A program made the position numbers and the translations under genes. Below are positions 16,389-24,641 of a stretch of DNA of 61,385 nucleotides, piece after piece; the first letter of the stretch is position 1; each line of letters opens with the position of its first letter. The stretch is from NCBI RefSeq assembly GCF_014656545.1, contig NZ_BNDS01000020.1, positions 1 to 61,385 on the forward strand. The letters run 5' to 3'. Source of the DNA: Neobacillus kokaensis. GTDB lineage: Bacteria; Bacillota; Bacilli; Bacillales; Cytobacillaceae. Below the pieces are notes generated by a model, which was given only the letters and a program-made list of their open reading frames with translations, made no database searches and was not told the origin of the DNA.

Positions 16389-18046
16389 TATAATTTGAAT
16401 GAACTTTTCAATGATACAACTCGGTTAAACACAAGTTTATCGACTGTTGTATGTTTCGGGTCAACATTGAAATAGCCGTGTCTGAAGAATTGGAATTTAT
16501 CATACGGACGGCTTTCCTTCATGTTTGGCTCTACGAAACCTTGGAAGATTTGCAGTGAATTAGGATTCACATGGTCAAGGAATGTGCCTTCCTCATCCTC
16601 TTCTGAGGCATCTGAAATCAACGGCTCATAAAGACGGAATTCCGCTGGAACGGCATGCGTTGCTTCCACCCAGTGAATTGTACCTTTAACTTTTCTTCCG
16701 GTAAAGCCTGAGCCGCTCTTAGTTTCTTGATCATAGGTGCAGCGCAGCTCCACTACATTCCCGTCGGCATCCTTGACGACTTCTTCACATTTGATGAAAT
16801 AAGCGTGCTTTAAGCGGACTTCGTTGCCTGGGAAGAGGCGGAAATACTTCTTTGGCGGGTTCTCCATGAAATCATCCTGCTCAATATAAATTTCACGAGA
16901 GAATGGAATTTTCCGCATACCCATTTCCGGATTTTCTGGATTGATCTCAGCATCAAGCAGTTCAATTTGGCCTTCCGGGTAATTGGTAATAACTACTTTT
17001 AATGGGTTAATGATGCCCATTGTCCGCGGTGCTTTTAATTTTAAATCTTCCCGGACAAAATGCTCGAGCATTTCAAAATCTACAGTTGCATTGTTTTTTG
17101 AAACAGCTGTTTCACGAACGAAAGTACGGATGGATTCTGGTGTAAAGCCTCTGCGGCGCATTCCGGAAATCGTCGGCATCCGTGGATCATCCCAGCCATC
17201 CACAAATTCTTCCTCGACAAGCTGTTTCAGCTTACGTTTACTCATTACTGTATTCGTTAAGTTCAAGCGTCCAAATTCGATTTGCTGCGGCTGGCTTTTC
17301 ATCTCACATTGTTCTACAACCCAATTGTAAAATGGACGCTGGTCCTCAAACTCAATCGTACAGATGGAGTGAGTAATCCCCTCAATGGCATCTTCAAGCG
17401 GGTGAGCAAAGGCGTACATCGGATAGATGCACCATTTATCACCTGTATTATGGTGAGTAACATGGGCGATACGGTAGATAACAGGGTCGCGCAAATTGAT
17501 ATTTGGCGATGCCATATCAATTTTTGCCCTTAGTACTTTTTCTCCGTTCCCAAACTCGCCATTTCTCATCTTTTCGAACAAATCAAGGTTCTCTTCGATG
17601 GAGCGGTCGCGATAAGGACTGTTTTTACCAGGCTCAGTGAGTGTACCGCGGTACTCGCGTATTTCATCAGCTGATAAGTCATCGACATAGGCTAGCCCTT
17701 TCTTGATTAACAGGACGGCACGGTTGTACATTTCATCGAAATAATCGGATGCGAAAAATAAGTTATCCCATTCAAAGCCAAGCCATTTTACATCCTCTTT
17801 TATCGAATTGACGAATTCAATATCTTCCTTTGCAGGGTTTGTATCATCAAAGCGAAGGTTCGTTTTTCCGTTAAAATCATCCGCTAAGCCAAAATTAAGA
17901 ATGATGGATTTAGCATGTCCAATATGTAAATAACCGTTTGGCTCGGGCGGGAAGCGGGTCATGATAGTTTCGTGTTTGCCCGATTCTAAATCCTTTATCA
18001 TAATATCTTTTATAAAATTAGAGTTTTGATTGTCCACTCTTTTCAA
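16388..18046 (-). CDS. glnS: Glutaminyl-tRNA synthetase
   Basis: The protein has 552 residues, class I aminoacyl-tRNA synthetase. The HIGH motif is LHIGHAKS at 41-44, preceded by the GlnRS signature [10 protein letters not shown]. The KMSKS-like motif is VMSKRKLKQ, about 265-275. The C-terminal anticodon-binding beta-barrels extend to the usual length. It charges tRNA-Gln directly. Many Bacillus, including B. subtilis, lack GlnRS and make Gln-tRNA through GatCAB, so presence here is notable and may reflect acquisition. It is divergent from the oxidoreductase gene at 18218. Confidence 0.95.
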   Translation of the reverse strand: MKRVDNQNSNFIKDIMIKDLESGKHETIMTRFPPEPNGYLHIGHAKSIILNFGLADDFNGKTNLRFDDTNPAKEDIEFVNSIKEDVKWLGFEWDNLFFASDYFDEMYNRAVLLIKKGLAYVDDLSADEIREYRGTLTEPGKNSPYRDRSIEENLDLFEKMRNGEFGNGEKVLRAKIDMASPNINLRDPVIYRIAHVTHHNTGDKWCIYPMYAFAHPLEDAIEGITHSICTIEFEDQRPFYNWVVEQCEMKSQPQQIEFGRLNLTNTVMSKRKLKQLVEEEFVDGWDDPRMPTISGMRRRGFTPESIRTFVRETAVSKNNATVDFEMLEHFVREDLKLKAPRTMGIINPLKVVITNYPEGQIELLDAEINPENPEMGMRKIPFSREIYIEQDDFMENPPKKYFRLFPGNEVRLKHAYFIKCEEVVKDADGNVVELRCTYDQETKSGSGFTGRKVKGTIHWVEATHAVPAEFRLYEPLISDASEEDEEGTFLDHVNPNSLQIFQGFVEPNMKESRPYDKFQFFRHGYFNVDPKHTTVDKLVFNRVVSLKSSFKL

Positions 18047-18217
18047 CCTCTTTCATCTTGTCTCTTCTTTATAAATACCATAAATATTGATATTTTTCCA
18101 TTATTCCCATCAAATCAGAGGAAAAACAGCGGGAAGGGGTACTTTTTTAATGGAAAGATGTCATTAAAAGGAATACAATGATAATTTGAATAGTGTTCAA
18201 TAGAAAGGAGCATTAAA

Positions 18218-19222
18218 ATGCTTAACTTTGCAACGATTGGAACCGGGTGGATTACCGAGTCGTTTATTCAAGCAGCACAAGAAAGCAAGCAGTTAAGACT
18301 TGCCGGGGTGTACTCTAGGTCGGGTGAAAAAGCGAAGCAACTCGCGGATACATATCAAGCCCTTAAATTTTATACAGATATTGAGGAAATGGCGGCTAAT
18401 CCGGAAATTGATGTTGTTTATATTGCTTCACCGAATTCGGTTCATCTAAAACAGGCGTTGGTCTTCTTGAAAAATAAAAAACATGTCATTTGTGAGAAGC
18501 CGATTTTTTCAAATATGGCGGAAATAGAGGAGGCATATCGGACAGCAGAGGAAAACGGTGTTTATTTATTTGAAGCAATTCGGAATATCCATACGCCAAA
18601 TTTTCAGATTTTGAAGGAAAAGCTTCATCTGGCTGGCTCGTTAAGAAGCACGATGCTGCCGTATATTCAATATTCCTCCCGCTATGATGCGTTTTTAAAA
18701 GGGGAGAACCCGAATGTTTTCTCGGCTGAATTTTCAGGCGGGGCATTGGTGGATTTAGGTGTTTATCCTTTATTTCTAGCAGTTGGGCTGTTTGGCGAGC
18801 CACGAAAGGTTTCCTATCACCCCGTTTTGCTAAGAACTGGGGTCGATGGCAGCGGCACGCTTGTACTAGAATATGATGGGTTTGTTTGTACGATTCTTTG
18901 CTCCAAGGTCTCTCATTCGATCCTTCCGTGTGAGATACATGGAGAGAAAGGGACGTTTGTGTTAGCCGATGCGGCACCGATTTCTCAGATTACCTTTTAT
19001 GATAGTCATACTAAGGAAGCTCAGGTCTTGAGTGTGGCGCAAGAGAAAAAGGATATGGTCTATGAATGCAGAACGTTTGCGAGAATTATTGAAACTAGAG
19101 ATGATATAGAATACAAGGCATTGAAAAATTGGAGTATAGCTGTTTTGCAGATTACTGAAGAAGCGCGTCGGCAAAGTGGAATTGTGTTTGGGGTGGAAAA
19201 AATAAAAGCAGCCGGTGGATGA
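18218..19222 (+). CDS. Gfo/Idh/MocA-family NAD(P)-dependent oxidoreductase
   Basis: The protein has 334 residues. The N-terminal Rossmann fold starts FATIGTGWITESF (GxGxxx variant). The family signature CEKPIFSN holds the conserved EKP lysine near residue 93, and a C-terminal alpha/beta domain follows. It resembles B. subtilis YulF-like sugar or inositol dehydrogenase-family proteins, but the substrate cannot be predicted. It has its own AAGGAG site and ends inside a terminator hairpin. Confidence 0.85.
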   Translation: MLNFATIGTGWITESFIQAAQESKQLRLAGVYSRSGEKAKQLADTYQALKFYTDIEEMAANPEIDVVYIASPNSVHLKQALVFLKNKKHVICEKPIFSNMAEIEEAYRTAEENGVYLFEAIRNIHTPNFQILKEKLHLAGSLRSTMLPYIQYSSRYDAFLKGENPNVFSAEFSGGALVDLGVYPLFLAVGLFGEPRKVSYHPVLLRTGVDGSGTLVLEYDGFVCTILCSKVSHSILPCEIHGEKGTFVLADAAPISQITFYDSHTKEAQVLSVAQEKKDMVYECRTFARIIETRDDIEYKALKNWSIAVLQITEEARRQSGIVFGVEKIKAAGG

Positions 19223-19245
19223 GAGTGAATCCACCGGCTTTTTTC
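19210..19245. terminator. Bidirectional terminator overlapping a stop codon
   Basis: AGCCGGTGGAT (19210-19220) and ATCCACCGGCT (19229-19239) form an 11-bp stem followed by TTTTTT. The 5' arm includes the last codons of the Gfo/Idh/MocA gene. It also serves brnQ on the minus strand. Confidence 0.9.
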
Positions 19246-19247
19246 CT

Positions 19248-20588
19248 TTATAATATCTTTTTCAATTTTAACGCTTCGCTGCGTGCAGAAGTCGGGCGTA
19301 GCTTTTCTAACACAAACCCAACCAAACCGCCGACAACCGCAGGGACTACCCAGCCCAGTCCAACTGATGCAAACGGGAGCACGCTCATCCATGCTTCTAG
19401 TACACTCCATTCTAAGCCAAACATTTTTAATCCATCATATAAGCTTACAAACCCAGTTAAGAACATCGCACTGGCATATACTTTTTGCGCTCCGCCGAAG
19501 AAGCGATGGAGGAAGGCTAGTGTCACAAGCACGATTGTTAACGGATAAGCCATGACAAGGAATGGCACGGAAATCGAGATAATCTGATTTAAGCCTAGAT
19601 TGGCAATTAAGAAGCTGACAACAGTAACTAATGTAACCACAGTGCGATAGCTTAATTTTGGTGCCATTTTTGAAAAGTACTGACCGCAGGCGATCGTTAA
19701 CCCGACGCAGGTTGTAAAACAGGCTAATGTAAAGATAAAGCCTAAAAGAATTTTCCCGCTATTGCCTAAGAGAATCGTTGCAGCAGAAGATAATAGTGCT
19801 GTGCCGTTTTCAAAGGACCCGTAAGAGGCCATTCGCGCCCCGATAAAACCGATTCCCGCGTAAACAAGGGCAAGGGCGGCACCGGCAACAAAACCGGCTT
19901 TAACAGTATAAGCTGTTAATTGTTTTTGATCAGTAACGCCTTTTTGCTTGATCGTTGTTAAAATAACAATCCCGAACGCAAGCGCGGCTAGTGCATCCAT
20001 TGTCGAATATCCATCGATAAAACCTTTAAATAATGATGCCGTTTGATAGGTTTCGTTTGGTCCCTGTAATGGCTTATCTAATTTGAAAGAGCCGGTTACA
20101 CAAAGGACAACAATTGACAGTAATAATGTCGGGGTGATGATACGCCCCATATAGTCGACCACTTTAGACGGATTTAAGCTTAATAGAAAAACAAGTAAAA
20201 AGAATACGGCCGTGAAACTAAGTAATAGCAACGACTGGTTCACGTGAACATTTCCTAAGAAAGGCTTGAAGCCCATTTCAAAGGCAACGTTGGCATTGCG
20301 GGGCACACCAAAGAATGGTCCGATGGATAAATAAACCATTACGGTGAAAGCAGCTCCGAACCAAGGATGAACCCTGTTTCCAAGGGCGTTGCCGCCGTCT
20401 TTCACAAGTGCAATGGCTGAAATGACCAAAAGCGGCAGCCCGACTCCGGTAATAATAAAGCCAATAATGGCGGGCCAAAAGGATGTTCCTGCGCCCATTC
20501 CAAGGAACGGCGGGAAAATCAAGTTTCCGGCTCCAAAAAACATTGAAAATAGCATTAACCCTACAAAAAACGTATCTCTCTTCTTCAT
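19248..20588 (-). CDS. brnQ: Branched-chain amino acid:cation symporter BrnQ
   Basis: The protein has 446 residues and about 12 TM segments, from the LIV-CS family. The N-terminal signature FSMFFGAGNLIFPPFLG is diagnostic of BrnQ/BraB. It imports isoleucine, leucine and valine with Na+ or H+. A T-box leader immediately upstream on the same strand links its expression to uncharged tRNA, most likely tRNA-Ile. The Shine-Dalgarno is GGAGAGGG. Confidence 0.93.
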   Translation of the reverse strand: MKKRDTFFVGLMLFSMFFGAGNLIFPPFLGMGAGTSFWPAIIGFIITGVGLPLLVISAIALVKDGGNALGNRVHPWFGAAFTVMVYLSIGPFFGVPRNANVAFEMGFKPFLGNVHVNQSLLLLSFTAVFFLLVFLLSLNPSKVVDYMGRIITPTLLLSIVVLCVTGSFKLDKPLQGPNETYQTASLFKGFIDGYSTMDALAALAFGIVILTTIKQKGVTDQKQLTAYTVKAGFVAGAALALVYAGIGFIGARMASYGSFENGTALLSSAATILLGNSGKILLGFIFTLACFTTCVGLTIACGQYFSKMAPKLSYRTVVTLVTVVSFLIANLGLNQIISISVPFLVMAYPLTIVLVTLAFLHRFFGGAQKVYASAMFLTGFVSLYDGLKMFGLEWSVLEAWMSVLPFASVGLGWVVPAVVGGLVGFVLEKLRPTSARSEALKLKKIL

Positions 20589-20614
20589 CTTTTCCCTCTC
20601 CTTTTCATTGGCTT

Positions 20615-20890
20615 TTTGAAAAAAACAAAAAGCCCGCCCCTAATGAAGGGACGAGCTAGCTCGCGTTACCACCCTACTTCCGCAAATCAAAAAATATCGT
20701 TGCGGCTCTCGTTCAACGTACTATCATACGCGTCCAATTGTAACGGCAGGCAATCCGGCAATACTTACTAAAATAATTTTCAGCATTGCATCTCAGAGAT
20801 GATTTTCACCTGTTTCCTGACACCGGCTTTCACCAACCGCCGGCTCTCTGTGGTCAAAAGAAGGACAAGCTACTCTTCTCGTCATCGATT
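20615..20890 (-). promoter_or_regulatory. T-box riboswitch leader of brnQ
   Basis: On the minus strand the conserved T-box AGGGTGGTAACGCG occupies 20675-20662. It is followed by a terminator stem (GCTCGTCCC with GGGGCGGGC, 20656-20632) and a T-rich tail. Stem I is recognisable: GATGACGAGAAGAGTAG at its base, the apical CAGAGAGCCGG...GAAAGCCGG region, and a closing TCATC. The specifier region GTGAAAATCATC best fits ATC (isoleucine) before the usual purine. The UGGU complements the acceptor end of a tRNA with discriminator A. Uncharged tRNA would stabilise the antiterminator and turn transporter expression on. Confidence 0.93.
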
Positions 20891-21047
20891 TTGATTTTTA
20901 AAAAAAGTCAGAAATGAATTTGTTAAAGTAATTATATTATTTTCAGATAGTTTTGCAAGAGTTTTTTTGAAAATTTTTAGGCCTTGCCGAATATTTTTGA
21001 CAAATTTTAGACGCGAGTATGACATCTTTATGAAATGCATCCTCCGA

Positions 21048-21061
21048 TTGATTAATATCAC
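21048..21061 (+). promoter_or_regulatory. FNR box upstream of the NapH-like gene
   Basis: TTGAT-TAAT-ATCAC matches TTGAT-N4-ATCAA with one mismatch. A -10-like TATAGT at 21084-21089 predicts a start near 21096. That puts the box centre (21054.5) at about -41.5, the classic class II activator position. Confidence 0.7.
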
Positions 21062-21117
21062 ATTCCCTGTTTTTTCAGTTCCATATAGTAGGGATAGTAG
21101 GAATGGAGGGAACGTGA

Positions 21118-22134
21118 ATGAAGTCGAAAGCCTGGTATAAGAAGCAGTTGAAACGGAAGCCGGTTCAAATTACGCGATATGTAGTGCAAGGATTTTTTCT
21201 GTTGTTTGTATTATTTGTGGGTCTGCAATTCTATCAGTTTTACAAGCATTTTGAAACAGGCGGGTCAACACCATTTGTTGAACGGCCGGCAGCCGTTGAA
21301 GGATTCTTGCCAATCAGTGCCCTGGTTGCCTTAAAGGTGTGGCTGAAGGGCGGAGGATTTGATATGATCCACCCGGCCGGTTTAGTGCTGTTTACCTTTT
21401 TTGTCACCTCAGGAATTATTTTTCGAAAATCATTTTGCAGCTGGTTCTGTCCGGTTGGAACCATAAGTGAAATGACCGCATGGCTTGGAAGAAAAATGTT
21501 AAAAAGGAATTTTGAAATTCCGACCTGGCTTGTATGGCTATTAACTCCGCTAAAATATTTACTGCTCTATTTCTTTATCAGCATGATCATTTCGATGCCG
21601 GTTTTTCAGGCGAGTGCGTTTCTAGAAGATCCATATAATAAAGTTTCCGATGTGAAAATGATGCTGTTCTTTTTAAATATTGGCGGTTTTGCATTGAAGT
21701 TTATTCTTGTCCTCTTTGTTTTATCTTTGTTTTTCCGGAATTTCTGGTGCCGTTTCCTTTGTCCGTACGGGGCGATGATTGGACTTAGTTCGATTTTCAG
21801 AGTAACAAAAGTATATCGGAATGAAGATACTTGTACAAATTGTGAAATGTGCACCAAGGTGTGCCCGCAGCGGATTAAGGTACATACGAAAAAGGCGGTT
21901 GTATCACCCAATTGCAATGCATGTATGTCTTGTGTTGAGGCATGCCCGATTAAAGATACGTTGAACATGACGGTTGTCAATAAAAAGGTCAATAAGTGGT
22001 TTATTCCTGTTGGGTTTATTGTTTTATTTTTCATTGTAGTGGGGATTGCGAAAATAACCGGACACTGGGAGACGATTTTGACTTATGAAGATTGGAAAGA
22101 GTTGATTCCAGGGGCAAGGTATATCGGACATTAA
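21118..22134 (+). CDS. NapH/CcoG-like membrane polyferredoxin
   Basis: The protein has 338 residues and four to five TM segments. It has two CxxxCP motifs at membrane loops (SWFCPVG and RFLCPYG) and a dicluster ferredoxin domain (CTNCEMCTKVCP, CNACMSCVEACP). NapH-type proteins pass electrons from the quinol pool to periplasmic or membrane reductases; the CcoG/RdxA relatives act in copper-oxidase maturation. No napG, napA or cytochrome oxidase gene is adjacent. It has an FNR box at about -41.5, so it should be induced by low oxygen. Confidence 0.8.
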   Translation: MKSKAWYKKQLKRKPVQITRYVVQGFFLLFVLFVGLQFYQFYKHFETGGSTPFVERPAAVEGFLPISALVALKVWLKGGGFDMIHPAGLVLFTFFVTSGIIFRKSFCSWFCPVGTISEMTAWLGRKMLKRNFEIPTWLVWLLTPLKYLLLYFFISMIISMPVFQASAFLEDPYNKVSDVKMMLFFLNIGGFALKFILVLFVLSLFFRNFWCRFLCPYGAMIGLSSIFRVTKVYRNEDTCTNCEMCTKVCPQRIKVHTKKAVVSPNCNACMSCVEACPIKDTLNMTVVNKKVNKWFIPVGFIVLFFIVVGIAKITGHWETILTYEDWKELIPGARYIGH

Positions 22135-22221
22135 TCGTTTTTTTGAAAAAGCTTTCTAATTTACTAATATCCCCGATCAATCAGCCCCAAATGGGTTAGA
22201 GCTGTTAGATTTCGAGTAATG

Positions 22222-22235
22222 TTGATATAAATCAA
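22222..22235 (+). promoter_or_regulatory. Perfect FNR box upstream of the DUF2249 gene
   Basis: TTGATATAAATCAA is an exact TTGAT-N4-ATCAA palindrome. The extended -10 TGTTATACT (TATACT 22258-22263) predicts a start near 22270, placing the box centre at about -41.5. Confidence 0.85.
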
Positions 22236-22295
22236 TTTCAAAACTTAAACGCGGTGTTATACTGAAGCCAAATCTTTCATAAAGGAGACTCTAAA

Positions 22296-22553
22296 ATGAG
22301 CGAGACCTTTCAATTGGATGGCAAAAGATTAGTTATTGACGTACGTGAGCGGATTGCAAAGGGAGAACATCCGCGCCGTGAAATATTAAATGCAATCAAA
22401 TCGGCACCGATTGGTACTGTTTTTGAAATTCACCTGCCTCACAGGGCAGAACCGCTTGTTGCTAACCTGCAGTCATTCGGAATGAATGTCATTGTCAATG
22501 AAATAGAACCAATGCATTTCCGTCTAATGGCGGTAAAACTGGATCAATTTTAA
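22296..22553 (+). CDS. DUF2249-family small protein
   Basis: An 85-residue protein with the DUF2249 pattern: VIDVRERIAKGEHPRREIL, GTVFEIHLPHRAEPL, and C-terminal HFRLMAVKL. Members are TusA-like in fold and often accompany denitrification or anaerobic genes. The perfect FNR box upstream supports an anaerobic role, but the biochemical function is unknown. It is single, and convergent with the fnr-like gene. Confidence 0.8.
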   Translation: MSETFQLDGKRLVIDVRERIAKGEHPRREILNAIKSAPIGTVFEIHLPHRAEPLVANLQSFGMNVIVNEIEPMHFRLMAVKLDQF

Positions 22554-22597
22554 AAGAAAAAGCTGGAGAGGATTAATCCAATCCAGCTAATTGTTTT
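22553..22597. terminator. Terminator shared by DUF2249 gene and fnr-like gene
   Basis: AGCTGGA (22561-22567) pairs with TCCAGCT (22582-22588). On the minus strand it is followed by TTTTTCTTTT. The stem includes the end of the fnr-like gene. Confidence 0.75.
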
Positions 22598-23274
22598 AAC
22601 TCCGCAAGCTTAACAATTTGAATACTGCGCCGCCCATCCATCTTAATCAGCCCTTGGGTCATAAAAGACAAAAGCTTACGGCTGATAGATTCTGGCGTTG
22701 TTCCAATATAGCTTGCTAAATCCTTTTTCGTAATTGGCAAGGTAAAGGAACTGTCTTTCGCATTCATTTTGTCGTGAAACAGGACAAGCGCCCGCGCCAA
22801 TCGCTGCTCGACTTCCATTAAGCTTAACAAACTCACCGATTCGTCTGCCTCATACAGTCGTTCATTAACCTCAAGTAAAAAGCGGTAGGATAAATCGGCA
22901 TTGCTTTCCATTGTTTTCAGAAAATCCTTTTTTTCGAGGTAACATATCACTGTGTTGCCAAGTGCTTCGGCATTGACGTAATGTTTTTCATTTTTTAATA
23001 AGGAAAATAACCCAAAGAAGTCTCCGGGAAACAAAAGCCGGACTATTTGTTCTTTTCCTTCAGCAGACATTTTTGTCAGCTTAATCAGTCCTGAATTGAC
23101 AACAAATAATGTCTCGGAATGTTCACCTTCACGAAAAATAAAATCCCCTTTCAGAAATGTATGGCTTCTCGTAACCCGCTGCAGTACCTGAACATCTTTC
23201 TCGTTCAGCCCTTTAAACACAGGAACAGAAGCAAGACAAGAAGACTCATGTGAGCAGTTATGTGTACAGCCCAT
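22573..23274 (-). CDS. fnr: FNR-type oxygen-sensing transcription regulator with N-terminal cysteine cluster
   Basis: A Crp/Fnr-family protein of about 233 residues. The N-terminus has C3-x3-C7-x5-C13, and an internal Cys sits at 111 in a position like E. coli FNR C122, so an oxygen-labile [4Fe-4S] cluster is likely. The cNMP-like beta-roll follows, then an HTH with E195-S-I-S198-R199, the E-xx-S-R pattern that reads TTGAT half-sites. B. subtilis Fnr instead carries C-terminal cysteines. The ATG at 23274 was chosen because AGGGAG lies 8 nt upstream; the GTG at 23283 is too close. It is probably autoregulated through the FNR-like box at 23337. Confidence 0.85.
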   Translation of the reverse strand: MGCTHNCSHESSCLASVPVFKGLNEKDVQVLQRVTRSHTFLKGDFIFREGEHSETLFVVNSGLIKLTKMSAEGKEQIVRLLFPGDFFGLFSLLKNEKHYVNAEALGNTVICYLEKKDFLKTMESNADLSYRFLLEVNERLYEADESVSLLSLMEVEQRLARALVLFHDKMNAKDSSFTLPITKKDLASYIGTTPESISRKLLSFMTQGLIKMDGRRSIQIVKLAELKQLAGLD

Positions 23275-23336
23275 TTCAACCACTCCCTGAACAAACTTAT
23301 TTAACCTAATAGTAGCTCTAACCGTCTGACAGAGTA

Positions 23337-23350
23337 GTGATTTATATCAA
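23337..23350 (-). promoter_or_regulatory. FNR-like box for the fnr gene
   Basis: GTGAT-TTAT-ATCAA differs from consensus at one base. On the minus strand TACTAT (23314-23309) is a fair -10 and predicts a start near 23302, again about -41.5 from the box centre. Confidence 0.6.
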
Positions 23351-23354
23351 CTTC

Positions 23355-23368
23355 TTGACGTAAATCAA
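23355..23368 (+). promoter_or_regulatory. FNR-like box for the flavodoxin gene
   Basis: TTGAC-GTAA-ATCAA differs from consensus at one base. The TAAAAT at 23391-23396 predicts a start near 23403, about -41.5 from the box centre. The two boxes are 18 bp apart centre to centre in the divergent fnr/flavodoxin region. Confidence 0.6.
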
Positions 23369-23422
23369 GGTAATTGAGAACTAATTTCATTAAAATAAAG
23401 AATAAGACATGAGGTGATCTTC

Positions 23423-23902
23423 ATGAAGCAGGCATCTTGTTTAATTGTTTATGCCAGCATGTCTGGGAATACGGAGGAAATCGCCAATGAAATTGCAAAA
23501 GGCATCCGTGAGGCCGGAGCAACTGTTGAGATAAAAGATATTTTGCAGGCAGAACCGGTCGATCTGAAACAATCTGACGGTATCCTATTAGGTGCCTATA
23601 CATGGGATGATGGAAATCTTCCGGATGAGTTTCTGGATTTTTACGAGGCGATGGATACATTGGAGCTCAAAGGGAAACCCGCCGCAGTCTTTGGCTCTTG
23701 CGACTCCTATTACGAACATCGAGGCGGGGCAGTGGACATTCTAACTGAAAAACTAACCGAACTAGAAGCAAACATCATCCTCAACGGCTTAAAAATAGAC
23801 CTTGCCCCAACACCAGAAGAAAAAGAACAATGCGTTCAATACGGCAAATCCTTTGTGAATGGAGCATGGGGAAGGCTCTCCTGTTCACTGGAGCTGAAAT
23901 GA
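23423..23902 (+). CDS. Flavodoxin
   Basis: A flavodoxin-fold protein of 159 residues. The FMN phosphate loop is YASMSGNTEEIANEIA, and the aromatic FMN-binding loops include YTWDDGNLPDEF and GSCDSYYEH. The ATG at 23423 follows GAGGTG by 6 nt. It carries single electrons at low potential and could replace ferredoxin under anaerobic or iron-poor conditions. It probably forms an FNR-controlled operon with the HMA protein 16 bp downstream. Confidence 0.88.
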   Translation: MKQASCLIVYASMSGNTEEIANEIAKGIREAGATVEIKDILQAEPVDLKQSDGILLGAYTWDDGNLPDEFLDFYEAMDTLELKGKPAAVFGSCDSYYEHRGGAVDILTEKLTELEANIILNGLKIDLAPTPEEKEQCVQYGKSFVNGAWGRLSCSLELK

Positions 23903-23918
23903 AAGGAGAATTTCTATA

Positions 23919-24128
23919 ATGACGATTATTGAAGTACCTTTAAACCATATTGCCTGTACGGGCTGCATTCGAAGGATTAAGCGTGGAACTCAAAAATTCA
24001 ATGGTGTGAAGGAGGTGAAAATTCTAACCGGCACCGGCAAGCTTCAAATTAAATTTAGTGAGGAAACGATAAAGAGTGATGAGATTCATCAAAGGATTCA
24101 CCATTTAGCACATAAAACATTTGATTAA
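23919..24128 (+). CDS. Heavy-metal-associated (HMA) domain protein, CopZ-like
   Basis: A 69-residue HMA protein with the metal-binding CTGC motif in HIACTGCIRRIKRG. Canonical copper chaperones have MxCxxC; here Ala replaces Met, so the metal preference is uncertain. It follows the flavodoxin gene and ends at a GC-rich hairpin with a T run (24130-24155). Confidence 0.8.
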   Translation: MTIIEVPLNHIACTGCIRRIKRGTQKFNGVKEVKILTGTGKLQIKFSEETIKSDEIHQRIHHLAHKTFD

Positions 24129-24263
24129 TTTGCCCGCCAGGGGCTTTTTTTTATTTATTTTGTTCTTAAAACAGAACAGAATATCCCTTATATGATAAAA
24201 TTTATTTACAATGTATCAGCATATGAATTAGAAGAAAGACTGATTTTAAGAAGGGAGGAGCGT

Positions 24264-24563
24264 ATGAGATTTTGCTTGTTTCTGCTGGTTGCTGGTACGC
24301 TGGATGCTATTTTGACCCATGTGGGGGTGGCGCTGGGAATCGTTGAAGAAGCGAATCCGATGATGAAAATTGTAATTGAAAAAAGCTGGTCCCATTTTTA
24401 TTTCATTAAAATTTTTCTTCCACTCCTTCTGCTTGGCCTATATTTTCTTCGCCCAATAAAAGGAAGAGTCAGAATTTTATTGGTTTCAGCCTGCGCTCTG
24501 TATTTTTCCGTCCTTCTGTATCATTTGGTCTGGATGGTTCTCTACCTAAACAACTCAGCATGA
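24264..24563 (+). CDS. Small integral membrane protein, DUF5658-like
   Basis: A 99-residue protein with three TM segments. GTLDAILTHVGVALGIVEEANPMM is split over the first loop, and the conserved D and EANPM residues are typical of DUF5658 proteins. GGGAGGAG lies 4 nt before the ATG at 24264; an upstream frame from 24192 is not needed. Function unknown. Confidence 0.7.
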   Translation: MRFCLFLLVAGTLDAILTHVGVALGIVEEANPMMKIVIEKSWSHFYFIKIFLPLLLLGLYFLRPIKGRVRILLVSACALYFSVLLYHLVWMVLYLNNSA

Positions 24564-24641
24564 GCAATCGATTACTAGACACCAATCGCCAATTAGGATA
24601 GTATCAACTTTAGGAAATTGAGTGAACAAAAGGAGTAAATC

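Noticed and set aside
18486..18977. 163-aa minus-strand frame inside the Gfo/Idh/MocA gene
   Set aside because: Entirely antisense to a well-supported gene with intact domain motifs.
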